Assembly: GCF_000420625.1 (NCBI RefSeq)
Contig: NZ_ATVH01000018.1
Location: 143,270 to 207,269 of the forward strand
From: Fodinicurvata sediminis DSM 21159
GTDB taxonomy: Bacteria > Pseudomonadota > Alphaproteobacteria > Kiloniellales > DSM-21159
Direction: 5' to 3'
DNA length: 64,000 nucleotides
In this document: one piece after another, positions 52,244-62,103 of the stretch
Position numbering within the stretch: the first letter of the stretch is position 1
Layout: each line of letters starts with the position of its first letter
The notes under the pieces: generated by a model
Told to the model about the DNA's origin: nothing
What the model saw: the letters and a program-made list of their open reading frames with translations, nothing else
Database searches by the model: none
Program-made: the position numbers and the translations under genes

Positions 52244-53173
52244 ATGAGCACATTCCTGTATACCCATGAAGCTTGCCTGCGCCACGATACGGGGCGCGCT
52301 CATCCGGAAAACCCAGACCGCTTGCGTGCCGTCCTGCAGGCACTGGAAGGGGATGAATTTCAAGCTCTTGAACGGCGTGAGGCGCCACGGGCCACTCGGG
52401 AGCAGATTGCCCGGGTTCATCCTGAAGCTTACATCGACCGTGTCATGAGTGCGATTCCCGAGAAGGGACTGTCTTCCCTGGATGGAGATACCGTGCTTTC
52501 TCCGGATTCGGGAGAGGCTGCACTGAGAGGAGCGGGCGCGGCTTGCGCTGCCGTGGATGCGGTCATGTCCGGTGAGGCACGGAATGCCTTCTGCGCCGTG
52601 CGGCCACCAGGCCATCATGCCGAACCAAGTCAGGCCATGGGTTTCTGCCTGTTCAGCAATGCAGCGATTGCCGCCCAGCATGCCAGGGCGATGCACAAGG
52701 TGCATCGCATTGCTGTCGTGGATTTCGATGTTCATCACGGGAACGGGACACAGGCCGCTTTCTGGGATGATCCGGATCTGCTGTTGATCTCGACCCACCA
52801 GATGCCTCTCTACCCTGGGACAGGTGCCGCGTCGGAACGAGGCGCAGCCAGCAACATCCTGAATATACCCCTGCCTACCGGTTCGGGTTCCCAGGAGTTT
52901 CGCGAAGCCTTTTCAAGCATTGTCCTGCCGCGCCTGTCGGCCTTTGCGCCCGATTTCGTCTTCATCTCGGCGGGGTTCGATGCCCACGAAGCCGACCCGC
53001 TGGCCGGTCTGAAGCTGCACGAGGATGATTTCGCCTGGGCGACGGAGGAAATACTCGAGGCGGCACAACATGGCTGTGGCGGTCGGGTTGTCTCGCTGTT
53101 GGAGGGCGGGTACGACTTGCAGGCGTTGGGGCGGTCTGCGGCTGCGCATGTCCGCGCCTTGATGCAGTCCTGA
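52244..53173 (+). CDS. Histone-deacetylase-superfamily hydrolase
   Basis: 309 residues from ATG 52244. Zn-dependent arginase/deacetylase fold: ACLRHDTGRAHPENPDRL, VRPPGHHAEPSQAMGFCLFSN with the catalytic His pair, VVDFDVHHGNGTQAAFWDD with the zinc ligands Asp and His, ISAGFDAHEADPLAGL with the third zinc ligand, and LEGGYDLQALGRS. Bacterial members deacetylate acetoin-utilisation substrates, polyamines or unknown amides. No acetoin or polyamine gene is near, so the substrate is unknown. It precedes xseB by 22 bases and may lead the isoprenoid cluster. Confidence 0.92.
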   Translation: MSTFLYTHEACLRHDTGRAHPENPDRLRAVLQALEGDEFQALERREAPRATREQIARVHPEAYIDRVMSAIPEKGLSSLDGDTVLSPDSGEAALRGAGAACAAVDAVMSGEARNAFCAVRPPGHHAEPSQAMGFCLFSNAAIAAQHARAMHKVHRIAVVDFDVHHGNGTQAAFWDDPDLLLISTHQMPLYPGTGAASERGAASNILNIPLPTGSGSQEFREAFSSIVLPRLSAFAPDFVFISAGFDAHEADPLAGLKLHEDDFAWATEEILEAAQHGCGGRVVSLLEGGYDLQALGRSAAAHVRALMQS

Positions 53174-53195
53174 GATCAACGGGAAGACAGATGGC

Positions 53196-53447
53196 ATGAG
53201 TGAACAGACGAGCGAAAAGGACATCTCGGAGATGAACTTCGAGGAGGCCCTGGAGGAACTGAAGCAGATCGTAACGCGCCTGGAAAAGGGAGAAGGGCGC
53301 TTGGACGAAGCGATAGACGCCTATGAGCGTGGCGCCAAGCTCAAGGCACATTGCGAACTGAAGCTGCGCGAGGCTCAGGCCAAGATCGAAAAGATTGGTA
53401 TGGGGCCGGACGGTACGCCTCAGACCGAGCCGCTGGATCAGAACTGA
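53196..53447 (+). CDS. xseB: Exodeoxyribonuclease VII small subunit
   Basis: 83 residues, the usual size. The core MNFEEALEELKQIVTRLEKGEGRLDEAIDAYERG followed by LKAHCELKLREAQAKIEKI is the coiled XseB fold (quoted in parts). Several XseB chains bind one XseA to form the single-strand DNA exonuclease; xseA is elsewhere. The xseB-ispA-dxs order is conserved in Proteobacteria. Confidence 0.95.
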   Translation: MSEQTSEKDISEMNFEEALEELKQIVTRLEKGEGRLDEAIDAYERGAKLKAHCELKLREAQAKIEKIGMGPDGTPQTEPLDQN

Positions 53448-53473
53448 GCTCCGTGGTTACGGAGCGAGAGTCG

Positions 53474-54358
53474 ATGCAGGAGCGGCTGGCGCGGGCCGCT
53501 GAGCGTGTCGAGGCGGAACTCGACCGCCTGTTGCCCGTCCCTAGGGATGAACGAGCTCCGCTGGGCGAGGCCATGCGCTATGCCGTGCTGGGCGGGGGTA
53601 AGCGACTGAGGCCCTTCCTGCTGATTGAAAGCGGCTGCCTTTTCGATGTACCGGAAGCCAGATCACTACGGGCTGCGGCGGCGCTGGAGATGGTACATGG
53701 ATACAGCCTGGTGCATGACGACCTGCCCGCAATGGACGACAGTGAATTGCGCCGAGGGCGCCTGACGGTCCATCGGGCCTTCGACGAGGCGACTGCAATC
53801 CTGGCCGGAGACGGTCTTTTGACGGAAGCCTTCGGTGTGCTTGCTGATCCCGCCACTCATCCTGATGCCTCTGTGCGCTTGAAACTTGTTCAGGAATTGA
53901 GCGCGGCAGCAGGCATGAAAGGAATGGCAGGAGGGCAGGCGCTGGACTTGGCAGCAGAGAAGGCCCGGCAGCGTCTGAGCCTCGACGAAATCATTGCCCT
54001 GCAAGCCCGCAAGACCGGGGCGCTGATCATCTATGCCTGTACGGCAGGGGCTGATATGGGCCAGGCGGGCAAACAGGAACGTGCGGCGCTTGCCGGATAT
54101 GGCGAGAGGTTGGGCTTGGCCTTCCAGATTGCGGACGATCTTCTCGACCACACAGGCAGCCAGACGGAAACAGGCAAGCCGGTAGGCCGTGATGCGGGGC
54201 GCGGCAAGGCGACTTTCGTCGACCTGCTGGGGGCAGAGGGAGCCCGGGAAAAGGCGGCCGAGCTTCTCGATCAAGCCCGGGAAAGCCTTGATCTTTTCGG
54301 AGCAAAAGCCGATTTTCTGCGGGCTGTAACCGTTTTTGTACTCGAACGAAAAGCGTGA
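53474..54358 (+). CDS. ispA: Farnesyl/geranylgeranyl diphosphate synthase
   Basis: 294 residues from ATG 53474 with GGAG nine bases upstream; an in-frame GTG at 53453 is possible. Trans-isoprenyl diphosphate synthase signatures: AVLGGGKRLRPFLL, first Asp-rich motif LVHDDLPAMDDSELRRG (DDxxxxD), and second motif FQIADDLLDHTG. The DDLPAMDD form with two residues inserted is the IspA type producing farnesyl diphosphate. It supplies prenyl chains for quinones and undecaprenyl carriers. Confidence 0.94.
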   Translation: MQERLARAAERVEAELDRLLPVPRDERAPLGEAMRYAVLGGGKRLRPFLLIESGCLFDVPEARSLRAAAALEMVHGYSLVHDDLPAMDDSELRRGRLTVHRAFDEATAILAGDGLLTEAFGVLADPATHPDASVRLKLVQELSAAAGMKGMAGGQALDLAAEKARQRLSLDEIIALQARKTGALIIYACTAGADMGQAGKQERAALAGYGERLGLAFQIADDLLDHTGSQTETGKPVGRDAGRGKATFVDLLGAEGAREKAAELLDQARESLDLFGAKADFLRAVTVFVLERKA

Positions 54359-54428
54359 AGGCTTCAGAAGCCCTGGGGTTCTGCCCATATATAGAGGTTG
54401 GCCCTGAATTGCGCTGCAAGGAGTTACG

Positions 54429-56345
54429 ATGAGTAAGACGCCGCTGCTGGACAAGGTATCCTCACCGAGCGATTTGCGTCTGCTCGATGAATCGGACCTT
54501 CATACCCTGGCGGACGAGCTGCGCGCCGAGACCATCGACGCGGTTTCCAATACCGGCGGGCATCTGGGGGCCGGACTTGGTGTGGTCGAGTTGACCCTGG
54601 CGTTGCACTATATTTTCGAGACTCCGGACGACAAGCTGATCTGGGATGTCGGGCATCAGTGCTACCCGCACAAGATACTCACCGGTCGTCGTGACCGCAT
54701 CCGCACATTGCGTCAGGAAGGTGGGCTCTCCGGCTTCACCAGCCGCAAGGAGAGTCCTTATGATCCCTTTGGTGCAGCACATTCCTCGACATCCATTTCG
54801 GCCGGTCTTGGTTATGCCGTGGCGCGTGACCTGAAGCACGACGATTACCGCGTCGTCTGCGTCATCGGCGATGGTGCCATGTCGGCAGGCATGGCCTATG
54901 AGGCAATGAATAATGCCGGCGCCAAGAACTCTCGCCTGATCGTGATACTCAACGACAACGACATGTCGATCGCGCCGCCCGTGGGTGCCATGAGCGCGCA
55001 TCTGTCCAAGCTGCTTTCATCGCAGTCCTATCAATCCGTACGGAATTTCGGGAAGAATCTCTCCCAGCGCTTCCCCGGGCCATTCCAGAAAGCGGCTCAG
55101 CGCGCCGAGGAATATGCCCGTGGATTCCTGACCGGGGGCACGCTGTTCGAGGAACTGGGATTCTACTACGTCGGACCGGTGGACGGGCACAACCTCGACC
55201 ACCTTTTGCCTGTCCTCAAGAATGTCCGTGATGCTGAGCATGACGGACCGATCCTGGTGCATGCCGTGACCCAGAAGGGCAAGGGCTATGCGCCTGCCGA
55301 AGAGGCCGAGGACAAGTACCACGGCGTGGCCAAGTTCGATGTGGTGACCGGCAAACAGGCCAAGGGAGAGCCCAAGGCGCCCTCCTATACCTCGGTCTAT
55401 GCCAAGGCGCTCATAAGCGAAGCAGAGCGGGACGAGTCGGTTGTCGCCATTACGGCTGCCATGCCTTCAGGCACCGGACTGGATAAGTTTGGTGAGCGCT
55501 TCCCGGAGCGTACTTTCGACGTCGGTATCGCTGAACAGCATGGCGTGACCTTCTGTGCAGGTCTGGCGGCCGCCGGCATGAAGCCCTTTGCGACCATCTA
55601 TTCGACCTTCCTTCAGCGTGCCTATGACCAGGTGGTGCATGACGTGGCGATTCAGTCGCTTCCCGTCCGCTTCGCGATTGATCGCGCCGGGCTGGTGGGC
55701 GCCGATGGTGCGACTCACCAAGGCTCCTACGACATCACCTATCTGGGCTGCCTGCCCGGGTTCGTGCTGATGGCAGCTGCTGATGAGGCTGAACTGATGC
55801 ATATGGTGGCAACTCAGGCGCAAATCGATGACCGGCCCTCGGCCCTGCGCTATCCAAGAGGCGAGGGGCTGGGCGTAGAGATGCCCGACCAGGGCACGCC
55901 TCTGGAAATTGGAAAGGGACGTGTGCTTCGAGAAGGCACGAAGGTGGCCATACTTTCTTATGGCGGCCGTTTGGGAGAAGCCTTGAAAGCTGCCGATGAG
56001 CTGGCGGCACGGGGCTTGTCAGTGACGGTTGCCGACGCCCGCTTTGCCAAACCTCTCGACCAGTCCCTGATACGTCGCCTTTCTTCCGAACACGAAGTGC
56101 TTCTGACCCTCGAAGAGGGTGCGATTGGCGGTTTTGGCAGTCATGTCCTGCAATGGTTGGCAGGGGAAGGCTTGCTGGAAACCGGGGCCAAGGTGCGCCC
56201 GCTTTGTCTGCCGGATCGTTTCATTGACCATGGGAAACCGGAAAAGCAGTACCAGGAAATCGGATTGGCAGCGGACGGCATCGTGGCCTCGGCCTTGCGG
56301 GCCATGGGCTACAATGATGCCGATACACGTCCCGCTACGGCATGA
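54429..56345 (+). CDS. dxs: 1-Deoxy-D-xylulose-5-phosphate synthase
   Basis: 638 residues, full length. TPP-binding [18 protein letters not shown] and [15 protein letters not shown], the N-terminal [21 protein letters not shown], the [15 protein letters not shown] loop, the transketolase pyrimidine domain with [15 protein letters not shown] and [17 protein letters not shown], and a C-terminal domain. It condenses pyruvate and glyceraldehyde 3-phosphate, the first step of the MEP isoprenoid pathway and a source of DXP for thiamine and pyridoxine. Ribosome site AAGGAG lies before the ATG. It overlaps the MATE gene by four bases. Confidence 0.97.
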   Translation: MSKTPLLDKVSSPSDLRLLDESDLHTLADELRAETIDAVSNTGGHLGAGLGVVELTLALHYIFETPDDKLIWDVGHQCYPHKILTGRRDRIRTLRQEGGLSGFTSRKESPYDPFGAAHSSTSISAGLGYAVARDLKHDDYRVVCVIGDGAMSAGMAYEAMNNAGAKNSRLIVILNDNDMSIAPPVGAMSAHLSKLLSSQSYQSVRNFGKNLSQRFPGPFQKAAQRAEEYARGFLTGGTLFEELGFYYVGPVDGHNLDHLLPVLKNVRDAEHDGPILVHAVTQKGKGYAPAEEAEDKYHGVAKFDVVTGKQAKGEPKAPSYTSVYAKALISEAERDESVVAITAAMPSGTGLDKFGERFPERTFDVGIAEQHGVTFCAGLAAAGMKPFATIYSTFLQRAYDQVVHDVAIQSLPVRFAIDRAGLVGADGATHQGSYDITYLGCLPGFVLMAAADEAELMHMVATQAQIDDRPSALRYPRGEGLGVEMPDQGTPLEIGKGRVLREGTKVAILSYGGRLGEALKAADELAARGLSVTVADARFAKPLDQSLIRRLSSEHEVLLTLEEGAIGGFGSHVLQWLAGEGLLETGAKVRPLCLPDRFIDHGKPEKQYQEIGLAADGIVASALRAMGYNDADTRPATA

Positions 56346-57778
56346 AGCGCTTCCGTCTGCCCGGTGCGGTCAGACTGCTGGGAAGGGGATACCGTAGGCA
56401 TTACCGGCTGACGGACTGGAAAACCGAACTCAAGGCAATGCTCAAGCTGGCATTGCCCCTGGTTGCCCTACAGCTTGGCCAGGTCGCAATCGAAACCACC
56501 GATGTCGTGATGATGGGTTGGCTGGGGCAAGACTCCCTGGCCGCGGGCGCATTGGGTGTTCATGTCTTCATGTTCTTCTGGCTGTTCACCCTGGGTGTGC
56601 TGTCTGCTGTCGCGCCCATGATTTCCCAGGCTATCGGCGCCCTTGATGAAGTCGGTGCACGCCGGACTGTACGTCAGGGTCTTTGGGCTGCGGTTGTGGT
56701 CTCTCTGCCCTCGATGATCCTGCTCTGGTACAGCGAGGACCTGTTGCTGTTGATTGGGCAGGCACCGCAGGTTGCGGCTGAGGCCCAGACTTACCTGCGC
56801 GCTGCGCTCTGGGCCTTTCCGGCCAGCATGGGCTTCGTGGTCCTGCGCTATTTCATCTCGGCACTTTCCCGTCCTCGGGCTGCCATGGTGGCCATGCTTT
56901 CCTGTGTCCTGCTGAACATCGCGCTCAACGCTTTGTTGATGTTCGGGATGCTTGGCTTTCCGCGCCTGGAGCTGTTGGGGGCCGGTATCAGCACCGCTCT
57001 GGTCCACACAGCGATGTTCCTGGGGCTGTTGCTCTATGTCCTTCGGGACCCGCAGTTTAGCAAGTACGAACTTCTGATCCGTTTCTGGAGGCCCGATTGG
57101 CAACGCTTCCGGCAATTGCTTGCACTGGGCCTGCCAATCGGCATGGTCCTGATGAGTGAAGCCGGCCTGTTTGCTGTATCCTCACTCATGATGGGGTGGC
57201 TTGGTACGACAGCCTTGGCCGCACATGCCGTGGCGATGCAGTGTGCAACCGTAACCTTCATGATGCCGTTGGGTGTCAGCCAGGCGGCAACCGTACGGAT
57301 AGGGCTTGCCGCGGGCGCTGGCAGTGCGGAAGGGGTGCGCCAATCCGGCTGGATCGCGCTGGCATTGGGATTCGCGTTCATGTCTTTGTCGGCATTGATG
57401 TTCCTGACCCTTCCAGAGGTGCTCATCGGGGCGTTCCTTGACCCTGACAATCCGGAAAATGCGGAAGCCTTCGCGCTGGGTATCTCGTTCCTGGCCGTGG
57501 CCGCCCTTTTCCAGTTGGCCGATGCCGGACAGGTGGTGGGCGGCGGCATGTTGCGCGGACTGAGCGATACGCGCGTCCCCATGATCTATGCCGCTTTCGG
57601 GTATTGGGGCATTGGCATTGGAAGTGCCTGGCTGCTGGCCTTTCCTCTGGGATATGGGGGAGAGGGCATCTGGATCGGACTCGCCTTGGGCCTGACGACC
57701 GTGGCCATACTGGCCATCTGGCGATTCAGCCGGCGTACCGAGCTGGGCTTGCTTGAAAAGGCGGTTTACAGGGGATGA
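56342..57778 (+). CDS. MATE family efflux transporter (NorM-like)
   Basis: 478 residues with about twelve membrane helices. After a basic N-terminus the MATE core starts with [25 protein letters not shown], and the second half repeats the motif with [25 protein letters not shown] (in parts), the two-fold symmetry of the family. Other blocks: [16 protein letters not shown] and [17 protein letters not shown]. It exports cationic drugs or metabolites using Na+ or H+. It is embedded between dxs and tlyA with four-base overlaps on both sides, so its expression should follow theirs. Confidence 0.93.
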   Translation: MKRFRLPGAVRLLGRGYRRHYRLTDWKTELKAMLKLALPLVALQLGQVAIETTDVVMMGWLGQDSLAAGALGVHVFMFFWLFTLGVLSAVAPMISQAIGALDEVGARRTVRQGLWAAVVVSLPSMILLWYSEDLLLLIGQAPQVAAEAQTYLRAALWAFPASMGFVVLRYFISALSRPRAAMVAMLSCVLLNIALNALLMFGMLGFPRLELLGAGISTALVHTAMFLGLLLYVLRDPQFSKYELLIRFWRPDWQRFRQLLALGLPIGMVLMSEAGLFAVSSLMMGWLGTTALAAHAVAMQCATVTFMMPLGVSQAATVRIGLAAGAGSAEGVRQSGWIALALGFAFMSLSALMFLTLPEVLIGAFLDPDNPENAEAFALGISFLAVAALFQLADAGQVVGGGMLRGLSDTRVPMIYAAFGYWGIGIGSAWLLAFPLGYGGEGIWIGLALGLTTVAILAIWRFSRRTELGLLEKAVYRG

Positions 57779-58515
57779 CCAGGTATCGAGCCGATCGGAT
57801 GATGGTGCACAAAGGCCTTGTTCCCAGCCGGGAGCAGGCACAAGCCCTGATAGAGGCTGGTCATGTGGTGGCGGACGGCAAGCAGGTGAAGAAGGCCAGC
57901 CAGAAGCTGCCGGAGGATTCAGTGCTGCAGCTGGAGGGCATTGGGACGATGCGTGTTTCTCGCGCGGGGGAGAAACTCGATCATTCCTTGGAGCACTTCG
58001 AACTGGAGGTGAGTGGGGCTGTGTGCCTTGATATTGGTGCTTCTACCGGCGGCTTCACCGAAGTTCTGCTGCGCAAGGGAGCCAACCGGGTCTATGCCGT
58101 GGACGTCGGCCATGATCAGCTTGCCGAAACGCTCAGGCAGGATTCACGTGTGGTTTCCCTTGAAGGAACGAATGCGCGCCACCTGACCAGGCTTGAAATC
58201 CCAGAGGACATTGACGTTCTGGTTTGTGATGCAAGTTTCATCTCGTTGACCAAGGTGCTGGAAAAGGCTGTTTATTTCGTGAAGCCGGATGGCGTGATGG
58301 TCACGCTTGTAAAGCCGCAGTTCGAAGTCGGTCGTGGCCGAGTGGGTCGGGGCGGTCTTGTTCGCGAGCCGGAACTTCATGAAGAGGTCAGCCGTACGGC
58401 GATTGCCTGGCTGGAATCACTCCCGGGTTGGCGTTGCCTAGGCCTGACAGACAGTCCCATAACCGGCACGCAAGGCAATCGTGAATTCCTCATGGCTGGC
58501 TGTCGGGATCTCTGA
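57775..58515 (+). CDS. tlyA: TlyA family rRNA methyltransferase
   Basis: 246 residues. An N-terminal S4 RNA-binding domain (about 4-62, LVPSREQAQALIEAGHVVADGKQVKKAS) precedes an FtsJ-like SAM methyltransferase domain: DIGASTGGFTEVLLRKGANRVYAVDVGHDQL, DVLVCDASFISLTKVL and LVKPQFEVGRGRVGRGG (in parts). TlyA proteins 2'-O-methylate 16S and/or 23S rRNA and are linked to capreomycin sensitivity in mycobacteria. It ends the plus-strand cluster and converges with sppA after 18 bases. Confidence 0.93.
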   Translation: MTRYRADRMMVHKGLVPSREQAQALIEAGHVVADGKQVKKASQKLPEDSVLQLEGIGTMRVSRAGEKLDHSLEHFELEVSGAVCLDIGASTGGFTEVLLRKGANRVYAVDVGHDQLAETLRQDSRVVSLEGTNARHLTRLEIPEDIDVLVCDASFISLTKVLEKAVYFVKPDGVMVTLVKPQFEVGRGRVGRGGLVREPELHEEVSRTAIAWLESLPGWRCLGLTDSPITGTQGNREFLMAGCRDL

Positions 58516-58533
58516 ACAGGCTGCGGGTCCAAG

Positions 58534-60369
58534 CTATTGTCGTGTGAGGGTGCTGTCCTGCAGAAGTCCGCTTCGCGGATCATGAAAAAGCTGCTCGATC
58601 CGTTCCATGAAGGGGGCCAGGCGCTCGCCAAGTATTAGGATCCGTTCAAGCCGTGCCAAGGCTTCCGGACTTTCAATTCCACCGGAAAGGGAACGGCGGA
58701 CCCAGTCCTGCAACTCCTTGTCCGGATCCGGGTAGGGTGTCAGCCGTATCGGCTTATCTGAGGGCAGGTCGGCGACTTCGCTTGCTGCTTCGATTGCCTG
58801 GCGCAGGCCCCCCAGTTCATCGACAAGACCAACGCGCAAGGCATCTGCACCACTCCAGATACGGCCACCCGCTGCGGCCTCGATTTCGTCTTCTGTCAGA
58901 CCGCGCGCCTGGGCAACCTTTCCTGTGAAGTCATCGTAGACGCGGTCCAGACTGTCCTGGAACCACTGCCATTGTTCTTCATCGAAATCACTGTTCATGC
59001 TCCAGATATCGGCGTTTCGTCCCGCCTGTGCACCGTCCCAGTTGACGCCCAGGCGGTCCCATAGCCCGGAAAGCACCAACTTGCCGCCGGCCACACCGAT
59101 GGAACCTGTGATACTGCCGGGCAGGGCCAGGATCCGGTCGGCTGGTGCAGCAATGAAGTAACCGCCACTGGCTGCCACGGAAGCCATGGAGACAATGACG
59201 GGAAGGCCATTCTGCTGAGCCTTGATGACTTCACGCCAGATCGTGTCCGAGGCGACATAGGAGCCTCCCGGACTTTCGACCCGCAGGATGATAGCTTTCA
59301 CCTCTTCGCTGGCTGCCGCGTTCGCAATGGCATCACTGATGCGATCTGCGCCTGTACCAGCTGCAGAGAGGGCACCGCCCTCCGCTTTGCCAAGTGAGAT
59401 CGATCCGTTCACGTAGATCAGCGCGATGCTAGAGCTGTCATCCTTTGGAGTGCTCTCAAGCTGGCTGTGATAGTCGGCAAGCGGTACGAGGTCGGAGGCA
59501 TGCTCGTTCGCCGCTTCACTTGTGCTTCCATTTGACGGGAGACGCTCCAACAGTTCATCCCAGTAACCCAAATGATCCACCAGGCCGGCTTCCAGTGCAT
59601 CGCGGGCGGAATAGGGGCCCTGGTTCATGAGCTGCCTGGCGCGCCCTTCGCTTATGCCGCGTCCTTCGGCGATGGCGGCGGCGACCTGTGAAAACCAGGA
59701 ATCGAGGAGGTCCTGGAGATTGCTGCGGACAGCAGGGGACATGTCTTCGCGTACCATAGCATCGGCCAGACCCTTGTATTCTTCACGCTGGTCGAAGCGT
59801 ACGCGAATGTCCCAGTCGTCCAGGAGTTGAGCAAAGAAGGGTGTTTCCAACTGAAAGCCGAGCAGATCCAGGCTGCCGGATGGCTGCAGCCAGATTTCGT
59901 CCAGCCCCGTGGCCAGGCTGTAGTGCAGGGTGCCATTGCCGGCTTCACCGAAGCTTTCTGCAAAGCCGATGGCGAACTTGCCGCTTTCCTGGAAATCGGA
60001 AACCAGGCTGCGAAGTTCCTGTGATTCTGCCGCACTCAGCTCACCATAGCCGAGTCTGACGACCAGTCCTTTCACGGCTGGATCATCGGCCGCTGCCTCA
60101 AGGCTGTCCATGACATCAATCAGGCTTGGAGAACGACCCAGACCGGAGAGGAGCAGGTTTGGGCCGGAGGGACCATATGTCATGCCACCAGCCGTATCGA
60201 GCATGAGCACCATTTGGCTCGGCAGTTCTTCCTGGCTGGTCCAGTCTTCAAAGTGACCCTGGAACTGCGTGAAGAGATAGGCAAGACCACCTACAAGCAG
60301 TAATGCCAGTACCCCGACGCTTGCCAGGAAGCCGACCAGGCATTTGAGCAGGAAGACGATAAGGCGCAT
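58534..60369 (-). CDS. sppA: Signal peptide peptidase SppA, 67K type
   Basis: 611 residues, the double-domain form. An N-terminal membrane helix (about 4-34) anchors it in the inner membrane. The catalytic Lys is Lys199 in REEYKGLADAM (N-domain) and the Ser is Ser401 in VAASGGYFIAAPADRILALPGSITGSIGV (C-domain, in part). The S49 Ser-Lys dyad cleaves leftover signal peptides. Both halves share the crotonase-like fold (KGLVVRLG in the first, KAIILRVESPGGS in the second). It diverges from the RNA methyltransferase gene with a 107-base gap. Confidence 0.94.
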   Translation of the reverse strand: MRLIVFLLKCLVGFLASVGVLALLLVGGLAYLFTQFQGHFEDWTSQEELPSQMVLMLDTAGGMTYGPSGPNLLLSGLGRSPSLIDVMDSLEAAADDPAVKGLVVRLGYGELSAAESQELRSLVSDFQESGKFAIGFAESFGEAGNGTLHYSLATGLDEIWLQPSGSLDLLGFQLETPFFAQLLDDWDIRVRFDQREEYKGLADAMVREDMSPAVRSNLQDLLDSWFSQVAAAIAEGRGISEGRARQLMNQGPYSARDALEAGLVDHLGYWDELLERLPSNGSTSEAANEHASDLVPLADYHSQLESTPKDDSSSIALIYVNGSISLGKAEGGALSAAGTGADRISDAIANAAASEEVKAIILRVESPGGSYVASDTIWREVIKAQQNGLPVIVSMASVAASGGYFIAAPADRILALPGSITGSIGVAGGKLVLSGLWDRLGVNWDGAQAGRNADIWSMNSDFDEEQWQWFQDSLDRVYDDFTGKVAQARGLTEDEIEAAAGGRIWSGADALRVGLVDELGGLRQAIEAASEVADLPSDKPIRLTPYPDPDKELQDWVRRSLSGGIESPEALARLERILILGERLAPFMERIEQLFHDPRSGLLQDSTLTRQ

Positions 60370-60476
60370 GCAACCGGGCTCCCGGGTGGTTGTTGCAATT
60401 CACTGCGACGGTCGTCATACAGCGCTTCAGGATAGTCTTAAACGCCCTCTGGGCAGAAGGAAAGGTCACACGGACA

Positions 60477-61775
60477 ATGGGCAGAAGCGCACGAAAAGGG
60501 GGTGGCCGTCAGGCTGTTGTTCAGGTCGAGACAATTGGCGGCCGCGGGGATGGGGTTGCCACTCTGGAAGGGAGGCCTGTCTTCATTCCGGCCACTTTGC
60601 CGGGGGATCGTCTTCGCGTGCGCTTGACCGCGGAGAAGGCCGGTGGCTGGCGCGGGGAGCCATTGGAGATGCTGGAAGAAGGCCCTGGGCATGCTGAGCC
60701 TCGTTGCCAACACTTTGGTCCATGTGGCGGATGTCAGTTGCAGCATCTTGAGGACAAAGACTATCGAACCTGGAAGGCCGGCCAGCTGTCACGGGCCCTC
60801 GAGCGTGCCGGTGTCCAGGCCGAGGCCATTTCAGAACTTCAACAGGTGCGGCCCTATAGCCGGCGTCGGGCCGTGCTGGCTGTGCGACGCTCGGGCGAAG
60901 GCGTGGAATTGGGATTTCGGGAACGCTTCAGCCACAGAATTGTGGCTTTGAAGGAATGCCATGTCCTTTCTCCTGATTTGTTCAATTTATGCCGCAAGTT
61001 GAAGCAGTATCTTCAACCTTTTCTTCAGCAGAAAGGACTGAGCGATCTCTTCGTGACAGAGATGGAGAACGGATATGACGTCCTGATCTCGGGGGGCGAT
61101 ACTCCTGACCTGCAGGCGCGTGAAATCTTCGCGAATCCGGATGTCTTGCCAGAGATCAAGCGTTTCTCCTGGTCTCCAGCAATGACAGAGCCATCGGAAC
61201 CAGTCGTTCAAAGGGCAGCGCCGGAAGTCCGCTTTGGCGAGATATCCGTTTCCCCCCCACCCGGGGCCTTTCTCCAGCCAACGGCTGATGGTGAGGCCAT
61301 GTTATGCAAGGCCGTACTGCATGGTTTGCCCGAGAATAAAGGTTCAATCCTGGATCTCTTCGCGGGCTGTGGAACCTTTACGTTTCCGCTTTCCAGCTAT
61401 GGGACTGTTCGTGCCGTCGAGGGTGACTTGGCTGCAGCCACAGCTTTACAGAATGCGGCAAACCGAGTCGGTCTGGCAGGGCGCGTTACCGCAGAGCATC
61501 GTGACCTCTTTCGACAACCTTTCCGCCCAGATGAATTGAAGGGGTTCGATGCCGTCGTCTTCGATCCGCCGCGAAGTGGCGCCAGGGAGCAGGCAGCATA
61601 TCTGGCGGCCAGCCAGGTGCCGACAGTGATTGGTGTTTCCTGCAATCCTGCGACCTTCGCCAGAGACGCAGCTCTTCTGAGCGAGGGTGGCTACAGACTG
61701 GTGTCTGCTGTTCCGGTCGATCAGTTTCTCTGGTCTGCTCACCTGGAGGTGGTCGGCGTCTTCGTGCGCGCTTGA
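60477..61775 (+). CDS. RumA/RlmD-type class I RNA (uracil-5) methyltransferase
   Basis: 432 residues from ATG 60477; the open frame starts at 60390 but family homology starts near QVETIGGRGDGVATLEGRPVF, an N-terminal TRAM-like domain. A [4Fe-4S] site follows: CQHFGPCGGCQLQHL. The SAM domain has ILDLFAGCGTFTFPLS, VVFDPPRSGAREQA and the catalytic Cys in GVSCNPATFARDAALL. The family methylates U747 or U1939 of 23S rRNA or U54 of tRNA; the Fe-S motif favours the 23S rRNA type. AAGGAAAGG lies upstream. Confidence 0.9.
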   Translation: MGRSARKGGGRQAVVQVETIGGRGDGVATLEGRPVFIPATLPGDRLRVRLTAEKAGGWRGEPLEMLEEGPGHAEPRCQHFGPCGGCQLQHLEDKDYRTWKAGQLSRALERAGVQAEAISELQQVRPYSRRRAVLAVRRSGEGVELGFRERFSHRIVALKECHVLSPDLFNLCRKLKQYLQPFLQQKGLSDLFVTEMENGYDVLISGGDTPDLQAREIFANPDVLPEIKRFSWSPAMTEPSEPVVQRAAPEVRFGEISVSPPPGAFLQPTADGEAMLCKAVLHGLPENKGSILDLFAGCGTFTFPLSSYGTVRAVEGDLAAATALQNAANRVGLAGRVTAEHRDLFRQPFRPDELKGFDAVVFDPPRSGAREQAAYLAASQVPTVIGVSCNPATFARDAALLSEGGYRLVSAVPVDQFLWSAHLEVVGVFVRA

Positions 61776-61806
61776 CCCTGCCAACTGCAAAGGCATAAAT
61801 GCAGGA

Positions 61807-62067
61807 ATGTTCGGACTTCCTTCTCTTTCCAAACTTCTGGTCCTGGCCGCGGTCGTCCTGGTTGTCTGGTATGGCTTCAAGATCGTGAATCGGCTGGACA
61901 ATGCGCGAAAGTCCGAAGCCAAGCTGCGGGCCTATGAACGGCAGAAGGAAGAAGAAAGCCGCAAAGCGAGAGGGGAAGTCGAGGAAATGAAGGCCTGCAC
62001 CAATTGCGGAGCCTACGTTCCGGCAAGCAATCCAGCTAATTGCGGACGTTCCGACTGCCCCTACTGA
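61807..62067 (+). CDS. Small membrane protein with C-terminal Cys4 knuckle
   Basis: 86 residues from ATG 61807 (GCAGGA upstream); the longer open frame overlaps the methyltransferase gene. One N-terminal membrane helix (about 8-25, SKLLVLAAVVLVVWYGF) is followed by a highly charged helix (about 28-60, rich in Lys/Glu/Arg) and a C-terminal CTNCGAYVPASNPANCGRSD ending DCPY, spaced C-x2-C-x11-C-x4-C, which looks like a zinc knuckle. It resembles the PP0621-type small membrane proteins known from Proteobacteria, of unknown function. The Cys cluster would face the cytoplasm if the N-terminus is outside. Confidence 0.75.
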   Translation: MFGLPSLSKLLVLAAVVLVVWYGFKIVNRLDNARKSEAKLRAYERQKEEESRKARGEVEEMKACTNCGAYVPASNPANCGRSDCPY

Positions 62068-62103
62068 CTTGACCTCTCGCAGATATTCTGGAAACGCGCC
62101 CTG

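Noticed and set aside
52124..52798. A long N-terminal extension of the dCTP deaminase
   Set aside because: The extension is antisense to the deacetylase-like gene, and a GTG with an excellent Shine-Dalgarno starts the conserved protein.
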